Source: Solwaraspora sp. WMMD1047 (GTDB lineage Bacteria > Actinomycetota > Actinomycetes > Mycobacteriales > Micromonosporaceae). Taken from it: DNA of 64,000 bases. The first letter of the stretch is position 1, and each line of letters starts with the position of its first letter. This document shows, piece by piece, positions 51,639-60,776 of the stretch. A program made the translations under genes and the position numbers. The notes beneath the pieces are model-generated. The model was not told the origin of the DNA, made no database searches, and saw only the letters and a program-made list of their open reading frames with translations. Location: positions 2,790,001 to 2,854,000 of the forward strand of contig NZ_JARUBL010000001.1 of NCBI RefSeq assembly GCF_029626155.1. The letters run 5' to 3'.

Positions 51639-53186
51639 ATGAGCGGGTCCCTGGGTGAGCTGCCCAGCCTGGCCGCCGCGGTGCTGCAGCCGGGCTTCGA
51701 GGGCACCGAGGTGCCGGACTGGGTACGTCGGTGGCTGGGGGAGGGGCTCGGCGCGGTGGTGCTCTTCGCCCGCAACGTGGTCGACCCCCAGCAGGTGGGC
51801 GCGTTGACGGCGGGCCTGCGGGCCGAACGGCCGGATGTCCTCGTCGCGATCGACGAGGAGGCCGGCGACGTCACGCGGTTCGAGTCCCGCCAGGGCAGCT
51901 CGCGGCCCGGCAACCTGGCACTCGGTGCCGTCGACGACCCCGAGCTGACCGAGGCCGTCGCCCGCGACCTGGGGCTGGAGCTGGCCGCGGCCGGGATCAA
52001 CCTGAACTACGCGCCGGACGCCGACGTGAACTCCAACCCCGACAACCCGGTCATCGGCGTACGGTCCTTCGGCGCCACCCCCGACCTGGTCGCCCGGCAC
52101 ACCGCGGCCTGGGTACGGGGGTTGCAGTCGGCGGGCGTGGCCGCCTGCGCCAAGCACTTCCCCGGGCACGGCGACACCAGCGTCGACTCGCACCTCGACG
52201 TGCCCCGGATCCGGTCCAGCCGAGCCCAGCTCGACGCCGGCGAGCTACCGCCGTTCCGGGCCGCGATCGACGCCGGGGTGCAGGCGGTGATGACCGGCCA
52301 CCTGCTGGTGCCGGCGATCGACGACCGGTGGCCGGCGACGCTGAGCCAGCGGGTCCTGGTCGGGCTGCTCCGGGACGAACTCGGCTTTCAGGGCGCGGTG
52401 ATCACCGACGGCATCGAGATGCGGGCGATCACCGACCGGTACGGCATCGAGCGGGCCACGGTCCGGGCGCTGGCCGCCGGCGTGGACGCGATCTGCGTCG
52501 GTGGCGACCACGCCGACGAGGGCTCGGCCATCCGGTTGCGGCAGGCCATCGTGGACGCCGTGGTGGCCGGGGAGCTTCCGGAGGAGCGGCTGGTGGAGGC
52601 CGCCAAGCGGGTCGGCCAACTGGCCGCCTGGGCGGCGGCGGCCCGGGCGGACCGGACCCCTCCCGCTGCCGCCGGGTCGCCGCCGGACCGGGCGGCGGTG
52701 AACGGAGCCGGCGGGTCGCCGATCGGCATGGCGGCCGCGCGGCGGGCGCTGCGCCTCACCCTGGCCCCGCGGCCGGAGCGGGCCGCCCGGCTCCCGCTGG
52801 CCGGCCCGGCGCATGTGGTCGAGTTCGCGCCACCCCGCAACATCGCCATCGGTGCCGAGACGCCGTGGGGCCTCGGCGGTCCACTCGCCGAACTGCTCCC
52901 GGGCACCACCACCATCCGGCTGGCCGCCGACGGGACCGACGAGGCTTTGGCGGCCGCGGCGCTGCTGCCGGCGGTCGGCCGGCCGCTGGTGCTGGTGGTA
53001 CGGGATCTGCACCGGCACCGGTGGATGGCGGACGCGGTGGGGCGGCTGCTCGCCGCCCGGCCGGACGCCGTCGTGGTCGAGCTGGGGTTGCCCGAGCGGG
53101 TGGTCGGCGAGGTGCACCTCGCCACGCACGGCGCGACCCGGGCGGCGGGCCAGGCGGCCGCCCGGTTGCTCGCCGGTCGGTCCTGA
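51639..53186 (+). CDS. nagZ: Beta-N-acetylhexosaminidase, GH3 (NagZ-like)
   Basis: Removes N-acetylglucosamine from peptidoglycan fragments or chitin-derived substrates. 515 residues: the TIM-barrel domain (1-335) has AIDEEAGDVTRFE, the substrate-binding KHFPGHGDT (Lys172-His173), the SVDSH Asp183-His185 dyad unique to NagZ-type GH3, and the nucleophile Asp257 in ITDGIEM. The second domain (about 365-515) is a GH3 C-terminal-like sandwich, also seen in Bacillus NagZ. No signal peptide, so the enzyme is probably cytoplasmic. ATG 51639 is chosen; 51621 would add MTGGAP only. Confidence 0.9.
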   Translation: MSGSLGELPSLAAAVLQPGFEGTEVPDWVRRWLGEGLGAVVLFARNVVDPQQVGALTAGLRAERPDVLVAIDEEAGDVTRFESRQGSSRPGNLALGAVDDPELTEAVARDLGLELAAAGINLNYAPDADVNSNPDNPVIGVRSFGATPDLVARHTAAWVRGLQSAGVAACAKHFPGHGDTSVDSHLDVPRIRSSRAQLDAGELPPFRAAIDAGVQAVMTGHLLVPAIDDRWPATLSQRVLVGLLRDELGFQGAVITDGIEMRAITDRYGIERATVRALAAGVDAICVGGDHADEGSAIRLRQAIVDAVVAGELPEERLVEAAKRVGQLAAWAAAARADRTPPAAAGSPPDRAAVNGAGGSPIGMAAARRALRLTLAPRPERAARLPLAGPAHVVEFAPPRNIAIGAETPWGLGGPLAELLPGTTTIRLAADGTDEALAAAALLPAVGRPLVLVVRDLHRHRWMADAVGRLLAARPDAVVVELGLPERVVGEVHLATHGATRAAGQAAARLLAGRS

Positions 53187-53236
53187 CTGGATGGTCTCCT
53201 CACCATCGGTGCCCCCACGGGTACGTGCTGTCGCGG

Positions 53237-53249
53237 TAACGTTGTCTCG
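53237..53249 (+). promoter_or_regulatory. -10 box of a leaderless transcript
   Basis: TAACGT at 53237-53242, seven bases before GTG 53250; no ribosome-binding site. Confidence 0.45.
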
Positions 53250-54035
53250 GTGACCCCACGCTGGCAGCGGGCCGCCCTGATGCCGTCCTGGATCCGTTGG
53301 CTGCCCTGCGCCTTCGCCTATCTGACCGTGATTCCCGACGAGCAGCCGTTCCGGCGGTCCACCTGGGACGGTGTGGTTCCCTGGGGCGACGCCGCGTGGT
53401 GCGACCCCGGGGACGTGGACGACTGGGTGAACCGGGCCCGTCGTCGGCGGCCGCGCCGGGAATCGGGCCCTGCGGAGTTGCACGCGCGCGAGCACTACGA
53501 CTGGATTCTGCGGGTCCGGGCGGCCCGGATCGAGCTGTTCGGCGAGATGTGCCGGCGCAGCTCGCTGCCGGTGCCGCACACGGTCGGCGAACTGCTCTCC
53601 TGCCTGGCCGGCTTCGGACTGTTCGAACTGGACGGTGGGGACGACGCCGGCGGCGCCGACCCGTGGGTACGGGTCCGACTGGACCGCAACCCGCTGGAGG
53701 TGCTGCCGTTGACGGCCGAGGAGCGCGAACTCGAGGAACGCGCGCAGCGCGACGACCGGGCGGTGCTGGTGGCGATCGCGGTACGCCGGCTCGCGCAGCG
53801 GACCCGGCGGCGGTGGCGGCGCCGGGTCTTCAGCACCAGCGTGGCCGGCCTCGCGGCGCTGGCCGGCGTCACCGTCGACCAGGTGGGGGAGTCCCTGACC
53901 GACCTCGCCGGCATCGCCGGGCTGCAGGTCGAGGACCACGACACGCAGGGCTGGCTGCGGATCACCGTGCCGTGGCCGGACTTCCGGCTCCGCTTCCCGT
54001 TCGCCGAACTGCCCGCACCGGAACACGCCGTCTGA
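53250..54035 (+). CDS. Hypothetical protein with two winged-helix-like regions
   Basis: 261 residues, cytoplasmic, no recognised family. An N-terminal Trp-rich stretch (WIRWLPCAFAYL, TWDGVVPWGDAAW) is followed by helical segments: LFGEMCRRSSLPVPHTVGELLSCLAGFGLFEL (about 90-120), and VFSTSVAGLAALAGVTVDQVGESLTDLAGIAGLQVED (about 193-230), both like small helix-turn-helix modules. A DNA- or RNA-binding role is only a guess. The GTG start has a -10 box seven bases before it. Confidence 0.65.
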   Translation: MTPRWQRAALMPSWIRWLPCAFAYLTVIPDEQPFRRSTWDGVVPWGDAAWCDPGDVDDWVNRARRRRPRRESGPAELHAREHYDWILRVRAARIELFGEMCRRSSLPVPHTVGELLSCLAGFGLFELDGGDDAGGADPWVRVRLDRNPLEVLPLTAEERELEERAQRDDRAVLVAIAVRRLAQRTRRRWRRRVFSTSVAGLAALAGVTVDQVGESLTDLAGIAGLQVEDHDTQGWLRITVPWPDFRLRFPFAELPAPEHAV

Positions 54036-54061
54036 CCGCCGGCAGCCCGCGTCAGGCGGTG
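54026..54061. terminator. Terminator hairpin overlapping two convergent stop codons
   Basis: CGCCGTCTGAC (54026-54036) pairs with GTCAGGCGGTG (54051-54061), 11 bp including two G-U pairs, loop of 14. Each arm contains the stop of one gene. Confidence 0.5.
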
Positions 54062-54654
54062 GGCAGCAGGTCCGCCCGGCTGTCGTCCAGCAGCGCCCGG
54101 AGCCGGGTCAGCGACCGGGCGCTCTGGGTCTTGACCACCGCCGTGCTGATGCCGAGCACCTCGGCCACGGTCTCCACGCTCAGATCCTCCCAGTAGCGCA
54201 ATACCACGATCGCCCGGTCCCGCTCCGGCAGGCTGCCCAGCGCGTCCAGCAGCGTCAGCCGGAGGTCGGTCCCCTGCTGACCCGCCGGGTCGGCCGGTGC
54301 CTCCGGCACCGCCGCGATGCTGATCTCCCGGCTGCTGCGGCGCCGCTGATGGTCCAGGAGCGACCGGAGCAGGATCTTGCGGGTATACGCCTCGACGTTC
54401 GCGGTTCCGGCGACCCGCTTCCAGGAGACGTACGTCTTGGTCAGGGTGATCTGGGTCAGGTCCTGGGCGAGGTGCCAGTCCCGGCACATCAGGAACGCGG
54501 TCCGCCGCAGCCGGGGTGCGGCCGCGTGGGCGAAGGCGATGAACTCGTCGTCGGTGGGTGCGGGCCGCCGGCCGAGCACCCGACGCCAGCGGGCCGGTCG
54601 GCCCGCTGGCGGTTCGGACGGGGTCGCCGCGTCCGGCGGAGGGGGGCCGCTCAC
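54052..54654 (-). CDS. ECF RNA polymerase sigma factor (SigE-family)
   Basis: 200 residues. Region 2 (about 36-100): FIAFAHAAAPRLRRTAFLMCRDWHLAQDLTQITLTKTYVSWKRV. Region 4 (about 130-190): TLLDALGSLPERDRAIVVLRYWEDLSVETVAEVLGISTAVVKTQSARSLTRLR (helix-turn-helix; read VLRYWEDLS, VAEVLGIS). It resembles the Streptomyces-type SigE-like ECF group ('SigE family RNA polymerase sigma factor'). GTG at 54654 directly follows the TGA of an upstream membrane regulator gene, with GGGAGG as site. The promoter it recognises is unknown. Confidence 0.92.
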   Translation of the reverse strand: MSGPPPPDAATPSEPPAGRPARWRRVLGRRPAPTDDEFIAFAHAAAPRLRRTAFLMCRDWHLAQDLTQITLTKTYVSWKRVAGTANVEAYTRKILLRSLLDHQRRRSSREISIAAVPEAPADPAGQQGTDLRLTLLDALGSLPERDRAIVVLRYWEDLSVETVAEVLGISTAVVKTQSARSLTRLRALLDDSRADLLPTA

Positions 54655-55713
54655 TCAGCCTCCCTGGATGGTCGGCAGCGAGCGGAACCGCCGGTTGCCG
54701 ACGTCGACGAGGTCGGCCGGCAGCGCCATGCCCCACCGGGGATCGAGCATGACGTCGACCGCCTCCTGGGTGTCCAGCGCGGGGCGCGACGGCGGGTTGG
54801 TCCGGCCGTCCCACATCAGACAGTCGGCGAGGTTCATGCTGATCACGAGCCCGTCGGCGCGGTACAGGGTGATGGAGCGGCGTTGCACACAGTTGTCCGG
54901 ATGCTCGGCGACGGCCACCTGCCCGCCGCCCGGTACCGGGTAGCAGGTCTGCCAGGACTCGCAGGGGGGATCGACGCCGGGCCGCTCGGCCTGGTCGATC
55001 CAGGCCCGGATCATCGCCGGCCCGGCTCCCCGGTCGAGGTAGATCTGCACGCCGATCGACCGCCCCGAAGACCCGCCGGGTTCGGCGACGGCGTATTCGC
55101 TGGTCTGGCCCGGCGGCAGCAGCCGGGTGAGCAACTCCAGGACGCCCGCCGGGCTGGCCGGGACCAGCGCGTCGTCCGACGAGCTGTCCGGTAGCCGGCC
55201 CGGCGCGGGAGGGTCGGCGGTCCCGGTCTGCACCGGCACGAGGCGTAGCGGTTCCCGCGCGGGCGGGCAGGGCAGGTCGGGTCCGGCCAGCCGGTTGGCG
55301 AACGGCGCGCTCTGCCCGGCCGGGTCCGTGCGCGTCGGCGACGCGCCGGGCGGGAGTTCGATGGCGGGGGACCCACCGGTTCCCGACGTCGGCGCACAGT
55401 CGGTCGGGCTGAGGGTCGGGCTCGCTGTGCCGTCGGTCGGGGCCGAGGCGTCCGGCGGCGGGCCGGCGAAGCCGCCGGGTCCGGCGACGCGCCCCGGACC
55501 GGCGATGCCACCGCCCAGCCCGGGCAGCCCCAGGGCCAGCACGGCGACGACCGCGGCAGCCGCGCCGGCGGCACCGGCGGAGCCGAGCCGCAGCGCCCTG
55601 GTGCGCCGCATCCGGCGGCCCCGGGCCACGGCCACCTCGACCAGGTCCCCGATCGGTGGCGCCGGCCGTCCGGCCAGCTCCTCGTCGAGGAGCCGCTTGA
55701 TCTCGTCGGTCAT
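54655..55713 (-). CDS. Single-span membrane regulator, probable anti-sigma-like partner
   Basis: 352 residues. The cytoplasmic N-terminus (1-45, MTDEIKRLLDEELAGRPAPP) is followed by one transmembrane helix (about 45-68) and a large extracytoplasmic part rich in Pro/Ser with a C-terminal globular region (GVQIYLDRGAGPAMIRAWID, CESWQTCYPVPGGGQVAVAE, with Cys pairs). The arrangement is like anti-sigma or co-sensor proteins, but no zinc HxxxCxxC site is visible. It precedes the sigma gene in the same transcript (TGAGTG junction), which is the reverse of the usual order. Confidence 0.6.
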   Translation of the reverse strand: MTDEIKRLLDEELAGRPAPPIGDLVEVAVARGRRMRRTRALRLGSAGAAGAAAAVVAVLALGLPGLGGGIAGPGRVAGPGGFAGPPPDASAPTDGTASPTLSPTDCAPTSGTGGSPAIELPPGASPTRTDPAGQSAPFANRLAGPDLPCPPAREPLRLVPVQTGTADPPAPGRLPDSSSDDALVPASPAGVLELLTRLLPPGQTSEYAVAEPGGSSGRSIGVQIYLDRGAGPAMIRAWIDQAERPGVDPPCESWQTCYPVPGGGQVAVAEHPDNCVQRRSITLYRADGLVISMNLADCLMWDGRTNPPSRPALDTQEAVDVMLDPRWGMALPADLVDVGNRRFRSLPTIQGG

Positions 55714-55837
55714 GTCCCGCCTCCCGGCACCGCCGTCCGCGCGCGCCCGACCGGGAAGACGGGCCGGTACCCCCGATCGGTTACCGCCGGGCGCGAATTT
55801 CTTCGAAGAGTTTCCGCGTAGACGTCATCCGGAGAAC

Positions 55838-56344
55838 TCAGCCGCCCGGCGGCTCGCCGGCGGTCAGCGTACGCCGGTGTTCGTGCCAGCGCTGCAGGAG
55901 GAGCGGCAGCTCGGCCCGGATGAAGGCGAAGAACTCCTGGTTCTGCCGCATCCGCAGGGCGCCGGGCGAGCCGGGCGGAAGCACCCGGGCACCCTCGGCG
56001 GAGACCTCCTCGTAGGCGATGAGGGCGTCCGCGCGCTTCAGGAAGATGGCTCCCCAGATGTCCTCGTCGTAGATCCGGTAGTGGTCGCTGCGGGAGCCGG
56101 GCTCCCGCTCCTTGGCCAGCATCCCGGTCTGCAGCAGGTAGCGGACGGCTCCGGAGATCGCCGCCTGGCTGACCCGCAGCCCGCTGGCCAGCTCGGCGGC
56201 CGTGTAGCGCTCGGCGTCCTCGGCCAGCACGTACGCGAAGACCCGGGCCGGCATCCGCGGTATCCCGGACTGGGCGAACACCAGTGCCAGCCGTTCGACG
56301 TAGCGCAACAGCACCTCTTCGGCCTGGTCAGGACCGTCCGACAT
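55838..56344 (-). CDS. GbsR/MarR family transcriptional regulator
   Basis: 168 residues. The winged-helix domain (about 25-95) has ARVFAYVLAEDAERYTAAELASGLRVSQAAISGAVRYLLQTGML (helix-turn-helix; read AELASGLRVSQAAIS) and the wing GSRSDHYRIYD. A helical C-terminus follows. It is divergent from a two-gene ABC exporter, so it is very likely that exporter's local repressor. ATG 56344 is five bases after GAGAGGGG; GTG 56350 is an alternative start. Confidence 0.88.
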   Translation of the reverse strand: MSDGPDQAEEVLLRYVERLALVFAQSGIPRMPARVFAYVLAEDAERYTAAELASGLRVSQAAISGAVRYLLQTGMLAKEREPGSRSDHYRIYDEDIWGAIFLKRADALIAYEEVSAEGARVLPPGSPGALRMRQNQEFFAFIRAELPLLLQRWHEHRRTLTAGEPPGG

Positions 56345-56375
56345 GATCACCCCTCTCGCCGTCTCATGTTACCGA

Positions 56376-56402
56376 TCACTGATACGCGTCAGATCATGGT
56401 GA
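56376..56402. promoter_or_regulatory. Candidate operator between the regulator and the ABC exporter
   Basis: Nested symmetric elements: CTGA-N6-TCAG at 56379-56392 inside TCAC (56376-56379) and GTGA (56399-56402), in the divergent promoter region. The repeated TGATACG (56380-56386 and 56423-56429) adds to the case. Binding not tested. Confidence 0.4.
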
Positions 56403-56410
56403 TTTTATAT

Positions 56411-56446
56411 TTCACATATTCGTGATACGGGTGCTAGCTTACCGGC
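56411..56446 (+). promoter_or_regulatory. Promoter of a leaderless ABC exporter transcript
   Basis: TTCACA (56411-56416), an 18-base spacer and TAGCTT (56435-56440), then six bases to ATG 56447. No ribosome-binding site. Confidence 0.5.
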
Positions 56447-57370
56447 ATGACTGCTGCCATCTCCGTCGCCGGACTGGTCAAGACCTTCGGGCGGACCCGG
56501 GCCGTGGACGGCCTCGACCTGTCGGTCGCGCCGGGCGAGGTGCACGGCTTCCTCGGGCCCAACGGGTCCGGCAAGTCCACCACCATCCGGATCCTGTTGG
56601 GCCTGCTGCGCGCCGACGCCGGTTCGGCGGCCCTGCTCGGCGGCGACCCGTGGGCCGACGCCACCGCGCTGCACCGGCGCATCGCGTACGTGCCGGGCGA
56701 CGTCAACCTCTGGCCGAACATCTCCGGTGGGGAGGCGATCGACCTGCTCGGCCGGCTGCGTGGCGGGCTCAACCCGGACCGCCGGGCCGAGCTGCTGCGC
56801 CGGTTCGACCTGGACCCGCGCAAGAAGGCGCGCACCTACTCCAAGGGCAACCGGCAGAAGGTGGCGTTGGTCGCCGCGCTCGCCTCCGACGCCGAGCTGT
56901 TCATCATGGACGAGCCCACCTCCGGGCTGGACCCGCTGATGGAGACCGTCTTCCAGGAGTGCGTCGGCGAGATCCGCGCCCGCGGCGGCACGGTGCTGCT
57001 GGCCAGCCACATCCTGGCCGAGGTGGAGGCGCTCTGCGACCGGGTCAGCATCATCCGGCTCGGCCGGACCGTGCAGAGCGGGACGCTGGCCGAGCTGCGG
57101 CACCTCACCCGGACGGCGATCGACGTCGAGACCGCCCGTCCGGTCACCGGCCTCGACGAGCTGCCCGGGGTGCACGCCCCACGCGTCGACGGCGAGCGGA
57201 TCCGGTTCGACGTCGAGACCGACCACCTGGACCCGGTCGTCCGGCACCTGAGCCAGTTCGGCATCCGCAGCCTGAAGAGCAGTCCACCCACCCTGGAGGA
57301 GCTCTTCCTGCGGCACTACGGCGACGACCTCGCGGCCCGGGGCAACGGCGCGTCGGCGGCACTGCGGTGA
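56447..57370 (+). CDS. ABC transporter ATP-binding protein
   Basis: 307 residues. Walker [10 protein letters not shown] (37-45), Q-loop region, signature [11 protein letters not shown] (the variant common in drug/polyketide exporters), Walker [14 protein letters not shown] and the H-loop SHILAE. C-terminal 80 residues are an accessory regulatory region. It pairs with the permease that starts in its last four bases (GTGA). Such systems export hydrophobic compounds and often give self-protection to natural products; the substrate here is unknown. Confidence 0.93.
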   Translation: MTAAISVAGLVKTFGRTRAVDGLDLSVAPGEVHGFLGPNGSGKSTTIRILLGLLRADAGSAALLGGDPWADATALHRRIAYVPGDVNLWPNISGGEAIDLLGRLRGGLNPDRRAELLRRFDLDPRKKARTYSKGNRQKVALVAALASDAELFIMDEPTSGLDPLMETVFQECVGEIRARGGTVLLASHILAEVEALCDRVSIIRLGRTVQSGTLAELRHLTRTAIDVETARPVTGLDELPGVHAPRVDGERIRFDVETDHLDPVVRHLSQFGIRSLKSSPPTLEELFLRHYGDDLAARGNGASAALR

Positions 57371-58968
57371 CCGGGTCACTGGCCGGGACCGGGCCGCTGA
57401 TCCGGTTCATCCTGCGCCGGGACCGGATCCGGATCCCGGTCTGGGTCGGCGCGATCACCATGTTCTGCCTATCCAGCGTGGCCGCGCTGCCCGGCCTCTA
57501 CCCGACCGCCGAGAGCCGGCAGGCCCGGGCCGAGCTGATGGAGAACCCGTCCGCCAAGATCTTCACCGGTCCCGGCCACGGGCTGGACGACTACACCCTC
57601 GGCGCGATGACCGCCAATGAGATGTTCGCCTTCACCGCGCTGGCGGTGGCCCTGATGAACGTGCTGCTGGTCGTCCGGCACACCCGGGCCGAGGAGGAGA
57701 CCGGCCGGGCCGAGTTGATCCGCGCCGCCGTGGTCGGCCGGCAGGCCGGCACCGCCGCCACGCTGATCGTGGCGGCCGGCGTCAACCTGGTCCTCGGCGG
57801 GCTGCTGGCGGTCGGGCTGCCGGCCTCGTTGGGCGAGCTGTCGATGACCGGGTCGCTGCTCTTCGGTGCCGGGATGGCCGGCGTGGGGCTGGTCTTCGCC
57901 GCGGTGGCGGCCGTCGCCGCGCAGCTCACCGCGTACGGGCGGGGCGCGGTCGGGCTGGCCACCGCCGCGCTCGGCGGGCTGTACGGGTTGCGGGTGGTCG
58001 GCGACATCGGCGACGGGACGCTGTCCTGGCTGTCGCCGTTCGGCTGGGCGCAGGCCACCCGGATGTACGTCGACGACCGGTGGTGGCCGCTGCTGCCCGC
58101 GGTCGCCCTGACCGCCGCGCTGACCGTGCTGGCCTTCGCCCTCAACGCCCGGCGGGACGTCGGCGCCGCCCTGCTCGCCCCCCGGCCCGGGCGGGCCGCC
58201 GCCGCGCCGACCCTGGCCGGGCCGCTCGGCCTGGCCTGGCGGCTGCAGCGGGCGACCGTGCTCGCCTGGGCGATCGGGGTGTTCCTCCTCGGGGTGGTCT
58301 ACGGCACGCTGATCGGCGAGATCGAATCGTTCGTCGCGGACAACGCCGCGGTCCGGGACTTCCTCCCGGAGACCGCGACCGGCGACGCGGTGGACGCCTT
58401 CTTCGCCATGGTGCTGACCCTGGTCGCGCTGCTGGTCGCCGGGTTCGCGATCCAGTCGGCGCTGCGGCTGCGGACCGAGGAGAACGCGGGCCGGGTCGAG
58501 CCGGTGCTGGCGGCCGCGGTCCCGCGCTGGCACTGGTTCGCCAGCCACCTGACGATCGCCGCGCTCGGCGGCACCGCGCTGCTCGTGCTGGCCGGCCTCG
58601 GCCTCGGCGCCAGCGGGGCGGTCAGCGGCGGCGACGCGGAGCTGCTGCCCCGGCTCTTCGCCGCCGCGGTGGTGCACGCCCCGGCCCTCTGGTTGATGGT
58701 GGGGCTGGTCGCGGCCGGGTTCGGACTCGCCCCGCGGCTGGCTCCGGTGATCTGGGCGGTGCTGGCCTACGCGGTCACCGTCGGCATGCTCGGCGGCCTG
58801 CTGAACCTTCCCGGCTGGGCGTACGACCTGTCCCCGCTCGGTCACACGCCGCGGCTGCCGGCCGAGGACTTCGCCGCCGGGCCGCTGCTCGCGCTCGCTG
58901 GCCTGGCGGCCGCGCTGGTCGCCGTCGGTCTGGTCGCCTTCCGCCGCCGCGACGCGGGCGCGGCCTGA
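57367..58968 (+). CDS. ABC-2 type exporter permease (double-length)
   Basis: 533 residues with about 12 predicted helices in two similar halves of roughly 250 residues: half 1 starts [21 protein letters not shown], half 2 at about 273, [20 protein letters not shown]. Such fused permeases serve with a single type of ATPase. Conserved [40 protein letters not shown] (read EEETGRAEL) and [14 protein letters not shown] are equivalent segments of the two halves. Ends at a strong hairpin. Regulated presumably by the divergent GbsR/MarR protein. Confidence 0.92.
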   Translation: MTGSLAGTGPLIRFILRRDRIRIPVWVGAITMFCLSSVAALPGLYPTAESRQARAELMENPSAKIFTGPGHGLDDYTLGAMTANEMFAFTALAVALMNVLLVVRHTRAEEETGRAELIRAAVVGRQAGTAATLIVAAGVNLVLGGLLAVGLPASLGELSMTGSLLFGAGMAGVGLVFAAVAAVAAQLTAYGRGAVGLATAALGGLYGLRVVGDIGDGTLSWLSPFGWAQATRMYVDDRWWPLLPAVALTAALTVLAFALNARRDVGAALLAPRPGRAAAAPTLAGPLGLAWRLQRATVLAWAIGVFLLGVVYGTLIGEIESFVADNAAVRDFLPETATGDAVDAFFAMVLTLVALLVAGFAIQSALRLRTEENAGRVEPVLAAAVPRWHWFASHLTIAALGGTALLVLAGLGLGASGAVSGGDAELLPRLFAAAVVHAPALWLMVGLVAAGFGLAPRLAPVIWAVLAYAVTVGMLGGLLNLPGWAYDLSPLGHTPRLPAEDFAAGPLLALAGLAAALVAVGLVAFRRRDAGAA

Positions 58969-58983
58969 CCGCGACCGGCCGCC

Positions 58984-59019
58984 GACGGTACGGCCCGGCA
59001 CCGGCCGGGTCGTACCGTC
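58984..59019. terminator. Strong terminator hairpin after the ABC exporter
   Basis: GACGGTACGGCCCGGC (58984-58999) pairs with GCCGGGTCGTACCGTC (59004-59019): 16 bp including one G-U pair, loop ACCG. It separates convergent genes. Confidence 0.8.
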
Positions 59020-59029
59020 CGGGCCGGTC

Positions 59030-59314
59030 TCAGCCCACGCCGAGCAGGCTGCGGTACTCGGGGTGCCGCTCGATGAACGCCGCGATGAACGCGCACTCGA
59101 CGACCACCCGGTCGCCGCGTTCACCCAGCTGGTCGAGGACGCCCCGGGCCAGCGTGCTGCCGACGCCGAGGTCGGTGAAGTCCGGGTCGACCTCGAGATG
59201 GACCAGCGCCACCGCCGCCGGCCGCACCTCGTACGCGGCGAAGCCGGCCAGGCTGTTGTCCACCAGGATCTCGAACCGCCGCGCGGCGGGGTTGTCCTCC
59301 ACGAGTACGCTCAC
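59030..59314 (-). CDS. GNAT-like acetyltransferase (YjdJ/NATD1-type)
   Basis: 94 residues, the short GNAT variant. EILVDNSLAGFAAYEVRP (about 15-32), LVHLEVDPDFTDLGVGSTLARGVLDQL with the acetyl-CoA loop (G-x-G), ECAFIAAFIERHPEYR (conserved Cys and Pro-Glu-Tyr). Proteins of this group acetylate small molecules or are pseudo-enzymes; the substrate is unknown. GTG start; GACAAT lies six bases before it. Confidence 0.85.
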   Translation of the reverse strand: MSVLVEDNPAARRFEILVDNSLAGFAAYEVRPAAVALVHLEVDPDFTDLGVGSTLARGVLDQLGERGDRVVVECAFIAAFIERHPEYRSLLGVG

Positions 59315-59401
59315 CAGCTCATTGTCGCCGCGATCGGGCGGGACCGCCGGCAGCTCGCGGTTCTGCCGGCGACCACCGAGGGTCGCCTACTCGTGACCAC
59401 C

Positions 59402-59427
59402 GCGCCCGGGGCCGTATTCTTGGTCCG
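59402..59427 (+). promoter_or_regulatory. -10 box of a leaderless lipoprotein transcript
   Basis: TATTCT at 59415-59420, seven bases before GTG 59428. A -35-like GTGACC lies 16 bases above it at about 59393-59398. Confidence 0.5.
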
Positions 59428-59802
59428 GTGAGGAATCGAATCGCCCCCCGGCCCGCCATCACGTCGCGTCTCTCGTTGTTCCGCCGCACCGGCGGCCTCG
59501 CCGCCGGGCTGCTGCTCGCGGCGGCGGTGGTGGCCGGTTGCAGCGCCGAGGGCGCATCGGTCGACTGCCGCACCGACGCGTCGTGCTACATCACCTTCGA
59601 CCGCAACGTCGAGGGGACGGCGAGTGTGCTGGGCGTGGAGGCCAAGCTGGTCGGCGTCGACGGCGACCAGGTGACCGTCGAGGTGGCCGGCGAGCAGATC
59701 TCGCTCTGGCTGAACGAACCCGCCACCGAGGTGGGTGGGGTCGCGGTCAACCTGGAGAAGGTCACCTCGACCGAGGTGGAGGTCCGGCTGGCCCAGGCCT
59801 GA
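59428..59802 (+). CDS. Hypothetical secreted lipoprotein (124 aa)
   Basis: 124 residues. Signal sequence with a lipobox (AAAVVAGCS, Cys about 38) preceded by a basic N-terminus, so it is probably anchored to the membrane by a lipid. The mature part is a small beta-rich domain, with two Cys (VDCRTDASCYITF) and alternating hydrophobic strands (VEAKLVGVDGDQVTVEVAGEQISLWL). No family recognised. Leaderless promoter. Followed by a DUF1206 gene on the same strand. Confidence 0.75.
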   Translation: MRNRIAPRPAITSRLSLFRRTGGLAAGLLLAAAVVAGCSAEGASVDCRTDASCYITFDRNVEGTASVLGVEAKLVGVDGDQVTVEVAGEQISLWLNEPATEVGGVAVNLEKVTSTEVEVRLAQA

Positions 59803-59858
59803 CCCGGCCGGTCCGTCGGGACGTTTGGAATTCCCGCCGAGTGGTGATTGTCAGCGCC

Positions 59859-60680
59859 ATGTCGCTGACCCGTGATGCCCACAGCCAAGCCAGCCGTGCC
59901 CGCAACAGCCGGGCGCTGGAGAAACTCGCCCGGGCCGGTTTCATCGGCTACGGAATCGTGCACCTGCTCTTCGCCTGGTTGGCGCTGCAGATCGCCTTCG
60001 GCCAGTCCTCCGCCGACGGCGACCAGTCCGGCGCCATGCGGACCCTCGCCGAGCAGCCACTCGGCCGCTTCCTGGTCATCGCGATCGGCGTCGGCCTGCT
60101 GGCGATGGCGATCTGGCAGGCCTTCGAGGCCGCGATCGGCCACACCGGGGACCGGGGCAACGAGCGCACCGTGGAGCGGATCGCCTCGGCGGCCCGGACC
60201 GTGGTCTACCTCTACTTCGCCTGGACGGCGTACAAGGTGTTCAGCAACGCCAACTCCGACAGCGCGGAGAGCCAGCAGAACCTGACCGAGGAGTTGATGA
60301 AGTCCACCGGCGGTCGGTGGCTGGTCGGCCTGGCCGGGCTGGTGCTCGCCGCGGTCGGGGTCGGGCTGGTGATCTACGGTGTGATCAAGCGGTTCGAGAA
60401 GCACCTGCGGACCGGGCAGATGTCGGCCAAGACCCGGAAGCTGACCCAGCGCCTCGGCATGGCGGGCTACTCGGCCAAGGGCGTCGCCTACGGAATCTCC
60501 GGCCTGCTCGTGCTGGTCGCGGCCGTCCAGTACGACCCGGAGAAGTCCCGCGGTCTGGACGCCGCGCTGCACACCCTGCGGGAGCAGTCGTACGGGATGA
60601 TCCTGCTCAGCCTGGTGGCCCTCGGCATCGCCGCCTTCGGGGTCTTCTGCTTCGTGCAGGCCAAGTACCGCAAGGTGTGA
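59859..60680 (+). CDS. DUF1206 domain-containing membrane protein
   Basis: 273 residues with three repeats of a two-helix DUF1206 unit: ARAGFIGYGIVHLLFAWLALQIAFG (about 27-51), AARTVVYLYFAWTAYKVF (about 108-125) and MAGYSAKGVAYGISGLLVLVAAV (about 205-228), each beginning with an A-R/G-Y-x-A-K-G-type turn. Function unknown; widespread in actinobacteria. ATG 59859 has no strong ribosome-binding site; GTG 59841 could be used instead. Confidence 0.85.
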   Translation: MSLTRDAHSQASRARNSRALEKLARAGFIGYGIVHLLFAWLALQIAFGQSSADGDQSGAMRTLAEQPLGRFLVIAIGVGLLAMAIWQAFEAAIGHTGDRGNERTVERIASAARTVVYLYFAWTAYKVFSNANSDSAESQQNLTEELMKSTGGRWLVGLAGLVLAAVGVGLVIYGVIKRFEKHLRTGQMSAKTRKLTQRLGMAGYSAKGVAYGISGLLVLVAAVQYDPEKSRGLDAALHTLREQSYGMILLSLVALGIAAFGVFCFVQAKYRKV

Positions 60681-60776
60681 TTAATCCCGTAAAGCAATAG
60701 CTGGTGTCTTTCAACGCTTTTGCGGCATCATAGGGACTTTGTCCAAGCCGCCCAGGTGGTGAAAGAGGAAGCGACA

